Origin: Punica granatum | Lineage: Eukaryota; Streptophyta; Magnoliopsida; Myrtales; Lythraceae | Length of the DNA stretch: 64,000 nucleotides | NCBI RefSeq assembly: GCF_007655135.1 | Contig: NC_045129.1 | Coordinates: 23,286,274 to 23,350,273, forward strand | Direction of reading: 5' to 3' | Shown: positions 22,340 to 35,440 of the stretch, piece by piece | How positions within the stretch are numbered: the stretch's first letter is position 1 | Layout: each line of letters begins with the position of its first letter | Notes under the pieces: model-generated | The model's database searches: none | Told to the model about the DNA's origin: nothing | The model's input: only the letters and a program-made list of their open reading frames with translations | Position numbers and translations under genes: made by a program

Positions 22340-23060
22340 TTGCATTGGATTCCCAAGAGACCAAGGATCACGTCTGCGGTGGTTTCGGGAGGAGAGCACG
22401 CGTAGATTTTCCGGAAATAAAAAACAAAATCGGGTCAGTAAAAAAAAAAGACAGACCCAGTCGGGTCAAAACAGACCCGACTGGCACCCGACGAAGGAAT
22501 GGCTCCACAGGAGGCTCCCGGTGGTCTTTTGATGCAAGGTCGGTGGCATTGGACTCCTAACTGGCTGAGGATCGCGGTGATAGGTGGCTCGTAGAAAGAT
22601 TAAACCCGAGCTGACCTGTACTTTCCTGAAAATTTCGGGTTAGAAAAGACGACCAGAGGAACAAACCCGACTGGCACCCCGATGAAGAAACGACTCTACG
22701 GGAGGCTCCTGATGGTCTTTTGGTGCAAGATCGGTGGCATTGGACTCCTAACTGACTGAGGATCATGCCTGCAGTGGTTTCATGAGGATTGGACTTGTAG
22801 ATTTTCAGGAAATCAAAAACAAAGTCGGGTTAGCTAGCAGAAAACAGAACCGACTGGGAGGAACTAACCCGACTGGGCAGGTCGGAAAGAAATGGCTGTC
22901 CCGGAGGCTCCCGGTGGTAATTTGGTTCAAGATCGGTGGCATTGGACTCCTAACTGACCGAGGATCACGGTGATAGGTGGCTCGTAGCGAGGTTCAACCT
23001 GAGCTGACCTGTATGTTCTTGCAAAGTTCGGGTCAGAAAGGAAAACCAGCGGCACAGACC
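22340..23060. repeat. ~200-bp tandem repeat inside LTR D
   Basis: Roughly 3.5 units with the anchor GGTGGCATTGGACTCCTAACTG at 22542, 22733 and 22935, and a diverged one near 22341 (spacing 191-202 bp). LTR B has one equivalent at about 12440-12480. Confidence 0.85.
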
Positions 23061-23910
23061 CGACTGGGCTGTTTGGGTTGAAACGGCTGCAAAGGGGGAT
23101 CCGGGTGTTGCACCAAGCTGGCTCGAGTTCCTCCGACTCCTAAGGGACTGCTCTTGGTGTTCGTGACCAGCTTATGGCGTGCGCACGACTGATTTCAACT
23201 GGAAATGCAAAGAGAAACTGATAAAAAAAACTGTGGAAACCCGGTAAAGGAAAAGAGTGAAAAAGGGCGGTCTTGCGCGGTTGAGCTGCTCTCGGCATGT
23301 GACCAACCCGTCACGGGGGAGAGTGAGGGTCATGAGGAACCCTTAGAAAGTGATGGCACGACTCACCATGGTCGTGGGAAGGAATGGCGTCGAAGAAGCC
23401 CGGGAAGCCGTGAAACCGTCTAGGGAACTCGGTTCTGGACAGAGCTGGTTTGGCAAGCTGGAAGCTTCAAATCGCAAAACTAACACCGGAAATGGACTCG
23501 GGAGGTCGAATACATGTGGGATATGAAGTTTGGTTGAGCTTGCTTAAGTCGAGAAGGAAGAACTCGCTTAGAAACCGGGAAAACGCCCTAGGGACCCGAA
23601 TCTGGACAGAGCTGGAACGAAGTTAACGAAGTTCTGGGAGCTTCAAATGAAAAATCTAAGGTCAGAAATGAACTTAGGAGGTCGAAAACATGTGGGATAT
23701 GAAGTTTGGTCAAGTTTGGATCGGGTTGGATGGTGGTCGCCGGAAAACGGTTGAGTTTTCCGGCATTTTCGGCCTTGGACGGGCTGAGGGAAAGCTGGAT
23801 GACTTCTGGAAAGTGCTGAAGTTTGAGAGGGCTTGGAGAGGGTTTCCTAGAGTGAGAAAGCTAGAGAGATGATGGAAGTTGAATTGTGATTAAGTTAATG
23901 ACTCAAGAGG

Positions 23911-23920
23911 CTTATATAAG
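23911..23920 (-). promoter_or_regulatory. TATA box of LTR D
   Basis: CTTATATAAG, a palindromic TATATAAG motif, at the LTR position equivalent to the other TATA boxes. Confidence 0.6.
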
Positions 23921-25214
23921 AAGGCTAATGATGCAAAATTAGTGAAATTAAGTGTGATTTAGAGGGGTTTATGGGGCTGCCGAATTTTTGAAGAGGGGTT
24001 AGGATGGGGAAATGTCACTTAGAGTGTGGGGGAAGCAAGAGGAGAAGTGATGGGAAGTGATGGATGGGAGATATGTGTAAGAAGGTGTAAGAGATATTTG
24101 AATTTGTGTGGTGGAGGGAGCTTCTTGGGTTTGAGCCACCGAATTGAGCCGTGGCTTAGGGATTGAGCCGTGGCTTGGGGTTGAGCCGTGGCTTGGGGTT
24201 GAGCCGCTGCCTGGAGGCTTGGCTTGGCTTGGCTGAGTTGTGGGTCCCATTTGACTAAGAGAAAAGTCGGGAAAAGCTCGAGACTTGATTGTACGCGCGT
24301 TCGATCTCTGATGCCCGATTAATTAATAGATTTGGAATGCTTGAATGAAGAGAATTTGAATGAGCCTAATATCACCATATGTCGTGTGAACGAATGTTCG
24401 GGTGACTCGGCGCTTCGAGAGTCGGTTTTGTCCCGTTTGGGCGTTCATAATGGAATTGAGCGTCTCCGGTCCCCGATTGCTCTTCGTGCATCTTGACCTT
24501 CGTTTCGGTGACCCTTCCGCCTCGTGGGAGATCATCGGCTCGTTGTCCCCGACCGAAGACCGTTGGCCCGGGAAGGCCTAGGGACTTGTGACCGGGGTTT
24601 TCTCAGTGTTCCCCGAATGTCCTGGGGTGTTCAGGGATCGCTGTGATCTATGTTCTCGGTGAATGTGCCCCGAAGATTCATCGGGAGGCGTTTGCTACCA
24701 CTGAAACGTCCCTCGGGGAGCCTTGTAGAGTTCCGAATGGTCGTCTGAAGCTTGTCCCATGACTTCGGTGGTCCCTGGGTACCTGTAGGCCCGTTTTAGG
24801 GGGCCGTTTACTTGTCAGTGGAGCGGGCCCTGAGAGCCCTATCAGAAAAGGCGTCCGTGAGAGATCGGGGTGTCCCGGCTTATGTGGTATGCCCCGGAAA
24901 TGCGCCCGGACGTGTCGTTGGTCACTTTGGCACTAAGGGGGATTTTTAGAGTCCCATATTGGGCACCTTTCGGTGCTTCAGTGATTCGGTGATGAATAGT
25001 GCCACAGTGCCAGCTCCGCTGTTTTCGGGGTTCTTTGCCTGTAAGTTCTTCCGACTGCTCTCTTCGGCTTTTCTAATGGACCCATCTCTTCTCCTGTTGT
25101 TCATGACTCCGTGACCGCACATTCGCCTCTGATTGCCGGGTGATGAATAGTAACCCGGGTTTTGATCGGGGATTCTCATGCAGGAAGCCGGTGGGCCAAA
25201 ATGGGGTGCTGACA

Positions 25215-25228
25215 GCTTGTCCCTCTTT
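25215..25228 (-). other. Polypurine tract, element D
   Basis: AAAGAGGGACAAGC on the minus strand, next to the 3' LTR. Confidence 0.8.
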
Positions 25229-25369
25229 GGTTCCATGCTCGGTTAGAGGATGTAGCCAAAGACCATAATAAGCATCCCCTTTTTGGGCCCGGCGACAGTT
25301 CTGATACCGCCCCCTCCCCGCTGCTGCTCGCACCTTGTTTGGACATGTCGGGACATTACGCTGGAAATT

Positions 25370-26620
25370 AAGATCGGGACAGACCCGAAAGAAACCGGGA
25401 TGGACCCGACGAAAACGGGATAGACCTGAAAGAAACCAGAGTAGACCTGAACAAGAAATTAGCACCGGGATAGACCGAAGCAGGAATCTAAAACCGGGAT
25501 GGACCCGAGCAGTAATTTAAAACCGGGATAGACTCGAATAGTAATTTAAAACCGGGATGGACCCGAACAGGAATGTAAAACCGGGATGGACCCGAATGCA
25601 TGAACCAGGATGGACCGGAATGTGATCGGGATAGACCCGAATGCATGAACCAGGATGGACCCGAATGTGACCGGGATAGACCCGAATGCATGAACCAGGA
25701 TGGACCCGAATGTGACCGGGATAGACCCGAATGCATGAACCAGGATGGACCTGAATGTGACCGGGATAGACCCGAATGCATGAACCAGGATAGACCTGAA
25801 TATGACCGGGATGGACCCAAATGCATGGACCGGGGTGGACCCGAATGTGACAGGGATGGACCCGAATGCATGAGCCGGAGTGGACCCGAATGTGACCGGG
25901 ATGGACCCGAATGCATGAACCAAGATAGACCTGAATGTGACTGGGATGGACCCGAATGCATGAGCCGGGGTGGACCCGAATGTGGCCAGGATGGACCCAA
26001 ATGCATGAACCAGGATGGACCTGAATGTGACCGGGATGCACCCGAATGCATGAACCAGGATAGACCTGAATGTGACTGGGATGGACCCGAATGCATGAAC
26101 TGGGATGAACCCGAACAGGAATTTTAAATCGGGACGGACACGAACAGGAATTTAAAATCGGGACGGACCCGAACAGGAATTTAAAACCGGGATGGACCCG
26201 AACAGGAATTTAAAACCGGGATGGACCCGAAATAGGCATTTTAAAACCGGGATGGACCCGAACAGGAATTTAAAACCGGGATGGACCCCTAACAGGAATT
26301 TAAAATCGGGATGGACCCGAAACAGGAATTTTAAAACCGGGATGGACCCGAACTGGAATTTGAAAACTGGGACGGACCCGAAACAGGAATTTTAAAACCG
26401 GGATGGACCCGAACTGGAATTTGAAAACTGGGACGGACCCGAAACAGGAATTTTAAAACCGGGATGGACCCGAACTGGAATTTGAAAACTGGGACGGACC
26501 CGAAACAGGCATTTTAAAACCGGGATGGACCCGAACAAGAATTTAAAACTAGGAATTTTAAAACTGGGATGGACCCGAACTGGAATTTGAAAACTAGGAC
26601 AGACCCGAGACACTTGCTCG
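25370..26620. repeat. Tandem repeats GGGATGGACCCGAA-type (element D)
   Basis: The central block (about 25600-26110) has a 45-bp period with alternating GACCCGAATGCATGAACC and GACCCGAATGTGACC. The flanks have ~25-30 bp units with GAACAGGAATTTAAAACC. The 45-bp period keeps three frames open on each strand, producing apparent 125-202 aa proteins that I reject. Confidence 0.92.
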
Positions 26621-27049
26621 GGGATCGCATAAAGCGTCAGGTGACGTGGTTTGCTTGGTGTTGGGCTTGGATTGCATCACGTGCGGCAGCTGATGACGAC
26701 CCTCCATCGTTTGTCCTTCTTTAAACATTGTCGGCTTTGGCGGTGTGGCGCATCACTCGACGACTTTCGACGTATCGATAGCATGACCTGTCGCGTGAGA
26801 CAGATATGAGTCCGTTAAGGAGGAGATGCCCCTTGGGGTTGCATGCGCATCGCGATGAAGTTGCTTCGTCGGTGCTCTGCCCCTGGGGTGGCGGTGTGTT
26901 TGATCTGTCGGAAGCCGGCTTTGCTGCTAGGGCGATTGCTTGTTGGGGATGCCCCGGTCGTGCGATGAGGGACTCGAGCTCTAGAGTAGAGCGCCTACGT
27001 ATTCCGAGGGGTCGGAAATCAGAGTCCGCTGTAGTTCTTGCAGTGGTTG

Positions 27050-27111
27050 TACCTGTGATCCTGACATCATTAGTAAGTCATGGGATTACTAGCGATTTGT
27101 AAGCACAGGTA
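27050..27111. other. Conserved inverted repeat TACCTGTG ... CACAGGTA (element D)
   Basis: 8-bp arms at 27050-27057 and 27104-27111. The interior has diverged from A and G but the arms are perfect. Confidence 0.6.
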
Positions 27112-27849
27112 AAAGGAAGTGTTTGTAACGCATGCTTTTCAGTTTCGGGTCGCCTGGGCGACCCGTGGAGAGTTTTTGCTTGGGTGATGCGAGTGGGGGT
27201 CCCGCTTTCGGAGGCCCCGATGTGAGGCCTCCGGGGTTCCTGTTGGCCTTGGATGGGCATATCGAGACGTTCTCAAAGGTGCCCAAGCGGCTCTATAGGT
27301 TGTTCGACGCGCCCGTGAGCTTAGGACCTTTCTCATCAGGGTGCCGTAGGGCGGCTGCGTTTGTAACCCGCATGGGGAATTTTTTTGTTCAAATTTGGTC
27401 AGACCTCAGTCTGCTCATTTCCAGAGTGTTATGACTAGACTCTCGGAAAGAAATGTCTAGGATTTTGGCTTTGTGGTAGCCGATTGAAGGGTGGCTGTGA
27501 CCCATTTTGGAGTTGTGCAATGACAAAGAGAAAAGAGAAAGTTTGGGGAGCACGTTGCCCAAGACTGAAAGGATACACGAATTCACGCCTGCCGTGAGGT
27601 GTACCCCCATTCTCTTCCGTCCTTCGGTTGGTGTTGGTTGTCTTGAACTGTTTGGATTGCGTGCTTGGTCGCCCGCTATACTTGAAGAAGCCCGCTATAC
27701 TTGAAGAAGAATCCGCCTTGGACGGTTGAGTTCGGTAGGAGAGCCGATCGGGGATCATGTTGGGGTAGATAACCTGGCCATTTCCCTTGGGGATCCCTGG
27801 TCCGCGCAGTGTGCGAAGGCCCAGGGTGACTGCTTTGTTTATCTCTCAT

Positions 27850-28258
27850 TTTACTCTCCTTTTGCTACGGTCACCCGCCTCGGGGCCGTACCTCTCAACC
27901 TAAAGGGGACAAACTCTCCTTTTGCCACGACCACCCGTCTCGGGATTTTCAGTCGTGCCTCTCTTTTGCCCTAACTTTTGCCTAGGTCGCCCGAGGGGTT
28001 TTCGACCTAGCGGGCCCGATTCTTTTGCCTCTCGAGTTTGCAAGGGCGGAGGGTTCGAATGATTCGACCTCCGAATGCATTACGTTCTGTCTCCGTCGAG
28101 GAGTTGCGACTGCTGCTTCCCTTTTTGTCGGGATTTCATTTCTTTTGGATTAGGGGTGCCGGTGCTTTTGGTGAACCTCGACATTGCCCCATTTTTTTGT
28201 TGGCGGGTTTTTCCCGCTTCTTTTCTCTCTCTCTTCTTTGTTGGCGGGTTTTTCCCGC
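27850..28258 (-). repeat. 3' UTR hairpin array (element D)
   Basis: Three units as in A (about 27850-28020), then two copies of the perfect inverted repeat GCGGGTTTTTCCCGC (28203-28217, 28244-28258). Element D itself is inserted at one such inverted repeat in A. Confidence 0.7.
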
Positions 28259-29587
28259 ATCTTTTCGCTCTCTTTTTTTTCGCAGCTGGGGTCTGTATTG
28301 TGCCCCTTGTATTTGTTTGAAACTCCTCGACTTTGCATCGCCGAGGCCTCTTTCGTTTGCTTAGCCCCGTGGAGACTTGATGTACTTCGTCGTCCTAGCC
28401 CAATTTTGTGAAGGCTAGTTTTCTCAGAAGTCTGATTCTTATGCACTCGAAAGTCGAACTTCGCGTCCTTTGTCCTTGCAAACTTTACAAGTCCTTTCCC
28501 CTATTGTCTAAAACGAAAACAAAATTGCCCCAGGAGTGTGGGTGACCAAGGTTGCCTCTGCGTGAATGTTGGACGGGGATGCCCCGGTCTTTGTGATCTG
28601 TGCCGGGCGCCTTGTGCGATCGCCGCTCCCGATCGTGCATTGTCGCTCCCGTGGAGGGTGCCTTTTAGGGGATAGGTGCTCTTGAAGCCGAATGTGTCCT
28701 TCTTCGGGGACTTGTCGTTGCATGTTGTCGGTGATGGGTGTGCAGTGGGGAAGGCCCAATTTGCCCCGGGGTGTCGCTCGATCCCGGTGGAGACGCACGC
28801 GTCGAGGTTGAACGGTTTGTTCGATTATCTCTATCTTCGACTTCGTGGGGGGTACATATTAGTCGGAAACCTCCCTCGTCGAAGTATGAGGAAAGGGTCC
28901 GAGAGGAATTCTCAGGGAGATGTGAACCCGTGTATTGTTCTTTGCCTGTGACCAGCGTGTCCCTGTGAGAGATGACAAAGAAGATGATGCATTAGGTGAT
29001 TGTTCGGTGGAATGTACGGTAAGAAATGTAAAGTGATCCCATGGGAAGTCCCATCGTCCAGCGTACGACCCATGGGGTGCCGCACGTGAGGGACACTCAA
29101 TTCCGAGAGTTTAGTCATCACCACCCTGGAGTGGGCAGACCGTGACTGGGGGCCACATAAGTGTACTTTCCCCGATTACGGGTTGGCATGCGTAGCCGTC
29201 CTAGGGAAGGCTCGAGGAGCCGGGTCTCATGAGGACAGGTGAGTCGAATAGGTTCGACAGAACCAATAGAGCATCTCTGGGATGGTCCTAGTGCCACTTG
29301 AAGGGTTTGTTCATGCCTGGAGCCCATTCGTGAATAAATGTAGAAGAGAGTTTAGGGAAGAGTGCATGTTGCCCCAGTGACTGGTTGATGGCCACAGTGG
29401 AGGGTGGGCAGGGATCATTCTCCGGTCGAAGATGTGACCGTGCTAGTGACTTTCGCGGCGGGTGGGCAGAGCCATGCTCTGTTCGTCGGAGCTGTTGCTT
29501 GTGATCTTTTGCGGTTGAAGGATTAGACTTGCTCCTCGGAGTATCGCTTGGATGAATTTGAATCCAAGTCGATTTTGGATTTTAGTT

Positions 29588-29834
29588 GAGCCTGAAAGCA
29601 GTAAACGCGAGGTGTCAAAACCTGAAAGCAGTAAATGCGGGGCCGGAGCCCAAAAGCAGTAAATGCGGGACCGAGGCCTGATGCGGGGCCGAAACCCAAA
29701 AGTGGGGCCGAAGCCCAAAAGTGGGGCCGGAGCCCGATGCAGGGCCGAAACCCAAAAGTAAATGCAGGGTCAGAGGCCGATGTGAGGTCGAAGCCTAATG
29801 TAGTAAATGCGGGACCGGAGCCCGATGCAGGGCC
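29588..29834. repeat. GCAGTAAATGC / GGGGCCGAAGCCC repeats (element D)
   Basis: About ten degenerate 20-32 bp units. Sense strand (minus): TTTACTGCTTTT ... GGGCTTCGGCCCC. This core resembles the 33-bp satellite unit of element F. LTR E inserted in it. Confidence 0.8.
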
Positions 29835-30582
29835 TGTCAGCACCCCATTTTGGCCCACCAGCTTCCCACACAAGGATTCCCGGCCGAAGCCCGGGGCACT
29901 ATTCATCACCCGGCAATCAGAGGCAAATAGGCGGGCACGGGGTCATGAACAATGGGAGAAGAGCTAGGTCACTGAGGAAAGCGGATGAAAGCCATCAGAA
30001 GAGCGAACGAACAAGGAATCCCCAAAACGACGGGCTGGCACTGTGGCACTATTCATCACCGAGTCATCGTAGCACCGAAAGGTGTCCAATATGGGACTCC
30101 AAAAGTCCCTCTTAGTGCCAAAGTGATCAACGACATGTCCGGACGCATTTCCGGGGCAAGCCACATGAGTCGTGACACCCCGATCTCTCACGGACGCCTT
30201 TTCTGACAGAGCTCCCGGGGCTCGCTCCACTGACAAGCAGACGGCCCCCCCAAAACGGGCTTACAGGCACCCAGGGACCACCAGGGTCAGGGAACAAGCT
30301 TCAAATGACCTTCCGGAACTCGACTCGGTTTCCCGAGGGACGTGTCAGTGGTCACGAAAGTCTTCCGGCGAGCCTTCGGGGCACTTCCACGGAAAACAGA
30401 GATCACAACGATCTCCGAGCACCTCACAACGATCCCCGAGCACCTCGAGACATTCAGGAAACACTGAGAGAACCCCGGTCAAAGTCCCTAGGTCTTCCCG
30501 GGCCAATGGTCCCCAACCGAGGGCGACAAGCCAACGATCCCTCACGGGGCAAAAGGATCGCCAAAACGAATGTCAGGATGCC
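29835..30582 (+). mobile_element. LTR E (type 2), first part
   Basis: Starts TGTCAGCACCCC with no PPT before it, so it is a 5' or solo LTR inserted into D (presumed TSD GGGCC, partner not visible). It is interrupted at 30582 by element F and resumes at 61455. Confidence 0.82.
30578..30582. repeat. Target-site duplication ATGCC, left copy (element F)
   Basis: ATGCC directly before the F 5' LTR, repeated at 61450-61454 after the F 3' LTR. Confidence 0.93.
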
Positions 30583-31655
30583 TGTCAGCACCCCATTTTG
30601 GCCCACCGGCTTCCCACGCGAGGATTCCCGACCGAAGCCCGGGGAACTATTCATCACCCGGCAATCAGAGGTAAATAGGTGGGCACGGAGTCATGAACAA
30701 TAAGAGAAGAGCACGGTCCACTGAGAAAGGCGGAAGAGAGCAGTTAGAGGAACGAGCGAACAAGGAATCCCAGAAACGACGGAGCTGGCACTGTGGCACT
30801 ATTCATCACCGAGTCACCGAAGCACCGAAAGGTGCCCAATATGGGACTTCAAAAATCCCTCTCAGTGCCAAAATGACCAATGACACGTCCGGACGCATTT
30901 TCTGACAGAGCTCCCGGGGCCCGCCCCACGGACAAGTAGACGGCCCCCCAAAACGGGCCCACAGGCACCCAGGGACCACCAAAGTCGGGGAACAAGCTTC
31001 AGACAACCTTCCGGAACTCGACTCGGTTTCCCGAAGTACATTTCAGTGGTCACGAACGTTTCCCGGCGAGCCTTCGGGGCATTTCCACGGAAAACAGAGA
31101 TCACAACGATCTTCGAGCACCCCACGACGATCCCCGAGCACCTCAAGACATTCAGGGAACATTGAAAATCCCGGTCAAAAGTCCCTAGGTCTTCCCGGGC
31201 CAACGGTCCCCGACCGAAGACGACGAGCTAACGATTCCCCACGGGGCAAAAGGACCGCCAAAACGAATGTTGGGATGCACAAAGAGCAATCGGGGACCAA
31301 GGGGCACTAAACTCCGTTCCGAATGTCCAAACAGGGCAAAATCGACTCTCGAGGCGCCGAGTCGCCCGAACGTTCGTTCACACGACGCATGGCGATATTA
31401 GGCTCATTCAAACCTTCGTCATTCAAGCATTCTAAATCTTCAAATTAATTGGACATCGAAGATCAGACGCGCGTTCAATCAAGCTTCAAGCGTTTCCCGG
31501 CTTTTCTCTCAACCGAATGGGACCCACAGCCTAGCCAAGCCAAGCCATCAAGCCGCGGCTCAACCCCAAGCCACGGCTCAACCCTCGGCTCTGATTGGAT
31601 GGCCCAAGCCGCGGCTCCCCCCCCCCCCCCCCCCCTAATTATCTCATTAAGCTAG

Positions 31656-31665
31656 CCTATAAGTT
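31656..31665 (+). promoter_or_regulatory. TATA box of F 5' LTR
   Basis: CCTATAAGTT followed by ATCACTTCTCC and CTCTC repeats. Confidence 0.6.
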
Positions 31666-32406
31666 CCTTTCCATCATTAACTCTAATCACTTCTCCATTC
31701 TCATTCTCTCTCAAGCCACTCTCTCTCAAGAATCCTCTCAAACCCCAGCCCACTCCCACAGCTCGCGCAACCCCTTGCCAAGGCCAAAACCGGCCGAAAC
31801 CGCCGGTAAACCACCCGGTATTCCGGTAACCACCCGACCCGACTTAAGCCAAAAATCACCAAATATCCTAGCCCACACATTTTCCACCCCCTAAGTCCAT
31901 TTCCGGGCTTAGATTTTCGATTTGAAGCCTCTAACGTCAGGTTCCAGCCGAAAGGCGAATCGGGTCCCGTGAGTCACCCGAGTGCACGCCGGACCTCTAC
32001 GAGTGCCATTTCCCCCCACGACCTTGGCGAGTCGTGCCATCACGTTCAAGGGGTTCCTCACAACCCTCACCCTCCCCCGTGAAGAGGTGGTCACGGTTCG
32101 AGAGCCGATCCATCGAGCATAACCTCCGTTCCACCCCTTTCCTTTTATCGGGTTCCATTGGTTTTCATCGAGTTTCTTCTCACTGTTTCGGGTGTGTTCA
32201 GGCCTTGGCACGTTCGGAGTTGTTCGTGAACGTCTAGGTCTGCCCCATAGGAATCCAAGGAGCCCGATCTCGCACCGTGCCGTGGCCGGAGCTAGCGTGC
32301 CGACCTCATTCTTCCCGAGTTGCCGCGGCTGTCTTTCTCTCGGGTCACTCACCCGTAGCTCCTAGCCGAGTCTCGCGGCTCCCACGACCGCTTCCCCAAC
32401 TCTTCT

Positions 32407-32431
32407 CCTCGTGCAACGAGGCAAGGTAACA
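32407..32431 (+). other. Stem-loop with donor-like CAAG|GTAACA (F 5' LTR)
   Basis: Stem CCTCG/CGAGG, loop TGCAA (32407-32421). The donor candidate at 32425/32426 is close to the plant consensus. Confidence 0.5.
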
Positions 32432-35354
32432 TCTATTTACAACTTAGATACGTTAGAACCCTTAACCTTTGCTTGCATGAAGATTTATATGGTTTAAAGG
32501 TTCGAGATGCATGAAAGCTCACGTTTTTCTTTCGGATCTATGCTTCCCATGCATTTTCATGCAACGTGCGTACGTTATATCTACTTGTATGATCGTGCCA
32601 TGTCCATATGATGTGTGAGCTTGCGTGCCACGGTGGGAAGGGGCTCGGTTCCGGACGAGAGAGGTTCCCTTGGCCACGGTTAGGCCACGGGACTCACGGC
32701 CTAGTCTCTAGGGAGAGACCCGTGAGCTCCCTTTACTTGCCCGGGGCTAGGGTGCTCTCTCTTTTCCCGAAAAGAGTTGATTCCTACGTCTCTTCACCGT
32801 TAATTGCATATAGCATGATGGCATGACGGGAAAGACCCGAATCGGGGCCGGAGAAACTCTCCCGACCCATGTGAGCCATGGAAGCTCACGGCCTTCCTTG
32901 AAGGAATGTGGCCGAGAGCTTCCTTGGACCACACGAGTCCGGGAAGCCTTCTTCCACCCCGATTCGGGCTGATTCCCGTGTTTTCATCCACTTCGTTATT
33001 AGTTGAATCGATGTCGTGTTGTTGTTTCCATTCAAACGTGTCGTTCGTGCGTGTTTGGTATGAAGGGAATAATACGGGATCAAGGGAGAAGAGCTTGAGA
33101 AGGGTTCGACCATGCCAAGGAACCCACGGCCATCCCCTTTGCAATAGGGGCCGTGAGGCTCCTTGGTGTGCCCGAAGCCTTCGGGCTCTCCTTTCCTCGA
33201 GGCCGCATGATTCCCGCGCACCACCCTTAATCCTATCGTGAAATTGGATAAAATTGTTTGTTGATTTCGTGAATACGATGTTTTGAATGTCTTGTGTGTT
33301 TATTTGGGTAAATCAGTGTTACGTTAATGTCAATCTAATAAAACATATGTCATCCTCATGTGTATGTCGTTCGTTGCATGTAAGGGCTGATTAGGAACGA
33401 CTTGAAAGACCCACCGAAACTCGAATCGGGTCAAGAAGTATTCGGCCATTCACCCTCAAAGGGGTGGCCGAGTCATCCGTGACCTCCTTGGAGTCTCGGT
33501 TGGTCTCTCCTTCGTTCCAAAACCGATCCTTGGAATTGTTCGTGGTTACACTTCCTTTTAATCGTTGCCTACGCGTTCATTACTTGTTAGACATGTTATA
33601 ATCCGGATGTCAACCATCAAAATCGTAATCGCAACATGGTATAATAAATATTGAAAAATCTCACAAACGAGCAAAGGGAACGTACCACTCGGCTAATTAA
33701 ATCACTGGGGCCAAACAATTGGGCAAATCGATTGATAAATTGATGAACGCATCGATGGTTCATGGAATGGTGGAAATGCCCTTTTTCATTAAAAATTCAC
33801 AATTTCAAAATATCGAGTCGTGTGACACGAATAGAGTCGATGTCTAGGGAGTACTCACGTGCCATGACTCGAGTCCGGGCCCAATTTGAGGCAGCCCGAG
33901 TCGGGGCACGAGAGTTCTTCTTAGACTCCTTCGTGTGGTGCGATCTCCAATTTATACATGAACATTGCAATTTCATTACCCAAGGGCATAATCGTCATTC
34001 CGTGATTCACCGATACCCTAGGCGTTAGGGAGCCGGAAACGCCTCGATCTATGGACGAAAAAGAGCTACCCGTTCGGGTACGAGTCTCATTCGCACGGCC
34101 CATTCCGTCCACTTTCGGTGTTTCTATCTTCTTATCGTAGATTCGGTGGGAAGCATGTTATTTCAATTACAAAACACAAGGAACCGAACTAATCATATAC
34201 CCGACCTAATCAAACCCTAGATAATGGATAGGCGGAATGATAGATTCCAATCTAGAGTCAAAATACGAGTTTGGCTAATTCGGTGAAACCGCAGTGACAC
34301 TTAACTGAATAAGAGTCTTAAAACAAACACACGTATGTAATTGGCCTAGAATCCCATTCTAATCCACCATCTATGTTTGTATAGGCTAGATACATTGTTT
34401 GCTAACCAACCCCGGTTAATAATTGATTAAATCACGTACATACGGCCTAATACATGATTTGTCTGTATTCATCGATACTTATCAGTTGTTGTCTGTATTT
34501 CATCAGTTTTGTCAGTTTTCTTTTGTTTTATTCTTGCTTTTGCTGATTTGTCGCGATTCGTGCCCGAGCCCATAGGTTACGTGTTACACGGGGTCCAACC
34601 CCCCAAACCACCGAACACGAGGTCCAACGCCTCCTAATTCACCCAGCGCGTGCAACCCGAGTGCGGAATGGGATCTAGCCTCGGTTCACCGTTACACTCC
34701 GAACACGGCCTATGTGGAAGGCAATGGATTGGGCGTGTGAAACGGATCTAGATATCACCCGGGAACTCGATCGGTCCATCGGATACAGCGAGAACCGACC
34801 GGTTCTCCGAGAACCGTTGGATCGATCGGACTCGACCCTCGGCTCTTTGAGCCCGCGTTGCCTTAATTTACTTATCGGTTATTCAAAATACACGGTGAGC
34901 CGGAGCGGAATATTGGCCCAATGCAAACCGATCGGGATCCATTTATTTCATTCAGTTGTATTCCGTAATTATTCGAGTGTATATTGTGAGGATCTTATTT
35001 GTATGCTTATTCATGTACTTGTAAGGATCCCGGTCGGTGAGCAAGAGGTCCGAGTGTCGAGTCGGTTAAGTTGGTCTATCGTCACCAAGGGATGAGTAAG
35101 CTCGAATAATCATGGTCTTGGTTCGCGCAGGGAATCGACCGTCACGGTTCGAAGAACTGTAACGCTAAGATAACGAACCGATTCCTTGACTCACAAGCCT
35201 ACTCATCCTTCGGATTCTTGGTCTAACTCAATCGATTCATCGGTTTTACGGTGTCAAAACGGGCGAGTCAAGTGCGACCCTAAATCACGCGGTAAATAAG
35301 CAAAATGGCAAGCCTAGCAAGCTAGAGTACCGAAAGGGCGTGCGGGATATAGGC

Positions 35355-35440
35355 GTTCCCGCCCGGGATCCATACTCGAACGATAGGGTCCCCTGGACCT
35401 ATGAGGGAAGTGTCGGGGACCTGGAGCGGCAATTCGGTGT
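35355..35440 (+). pseudogene. gag: gag remnant of element F (left of insertion G)
   Basis: 28 codons beginning VPARDPYSNDRVPWTYEG, matching B's gag at about 330-250. It continues in phase at 48897 once G and one GGTGT copy are discounted. The upstream gag is deleted. Confidence 0.85.
35436..35440. repeat. Target-site duplication GGTGT, left copy (element G)
   Basis: Directly before TGTACGGACC; repeated at 48892-48896. Confidence 0.94.

Larger units (their letters stand above)
19584..25214 (-). mobile_element. 3' LTR of element D (type 2), 5,631 bp
   Basis: The plus-strand ends are TGTGCGCACCCG (19584) and GGGGTGCTGACA (25214), followed by a PPT. It is the longest LTR here. About 0.6 kb of the excess over LTR B is a ~200-bp tandem amplification (22340-23060). 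It has its own poly(A)-like block, stem-loop and TATA box. No coding content supported. Confidence 0.88.
25215..29834 (-). mobile_element. Element D internal region (non-autonomous, non-coding)
   Basis: Same order as element G: PPT, tandem repeats, conserved hairpin, 3' UTR hairpin array. Next comes a G-like unique region (about 28550-29590, matching G about 43800-44930) and the GCAGTAAATGC repeats. The place beyond the hairpin array, where autonomous F has integrase, holds this unique region instead. Interrupted at 29834 by LTR E. Confidence 0.78.
30583..35354 (+). mobile_element. 5' LTR of element F (type 2), 3'-truncated
   Basis: Matches the F 3' LTR (56171 onward) up to the GCGGGATATAGGC at 35342-35354, then jumps directly to gag sequence. 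A 19-C run (31617-31635) replaces about 0.2 kb present in the 3' LTR (57221-57425). In the first ~600 bp I count about 14 substitutions against the 3' LTR. Confidence 0.88.

Noticed and set aside
25488..26127. Long repetitive open frames on both strands (MNQDGPECDRD..., MHSGPSQSHSG...)
   Set aside because: A 45-bp tandem repeat without stops opens several frames on both strands at once. No conserved start, no similarity to a protein family and no flanking coding signal.
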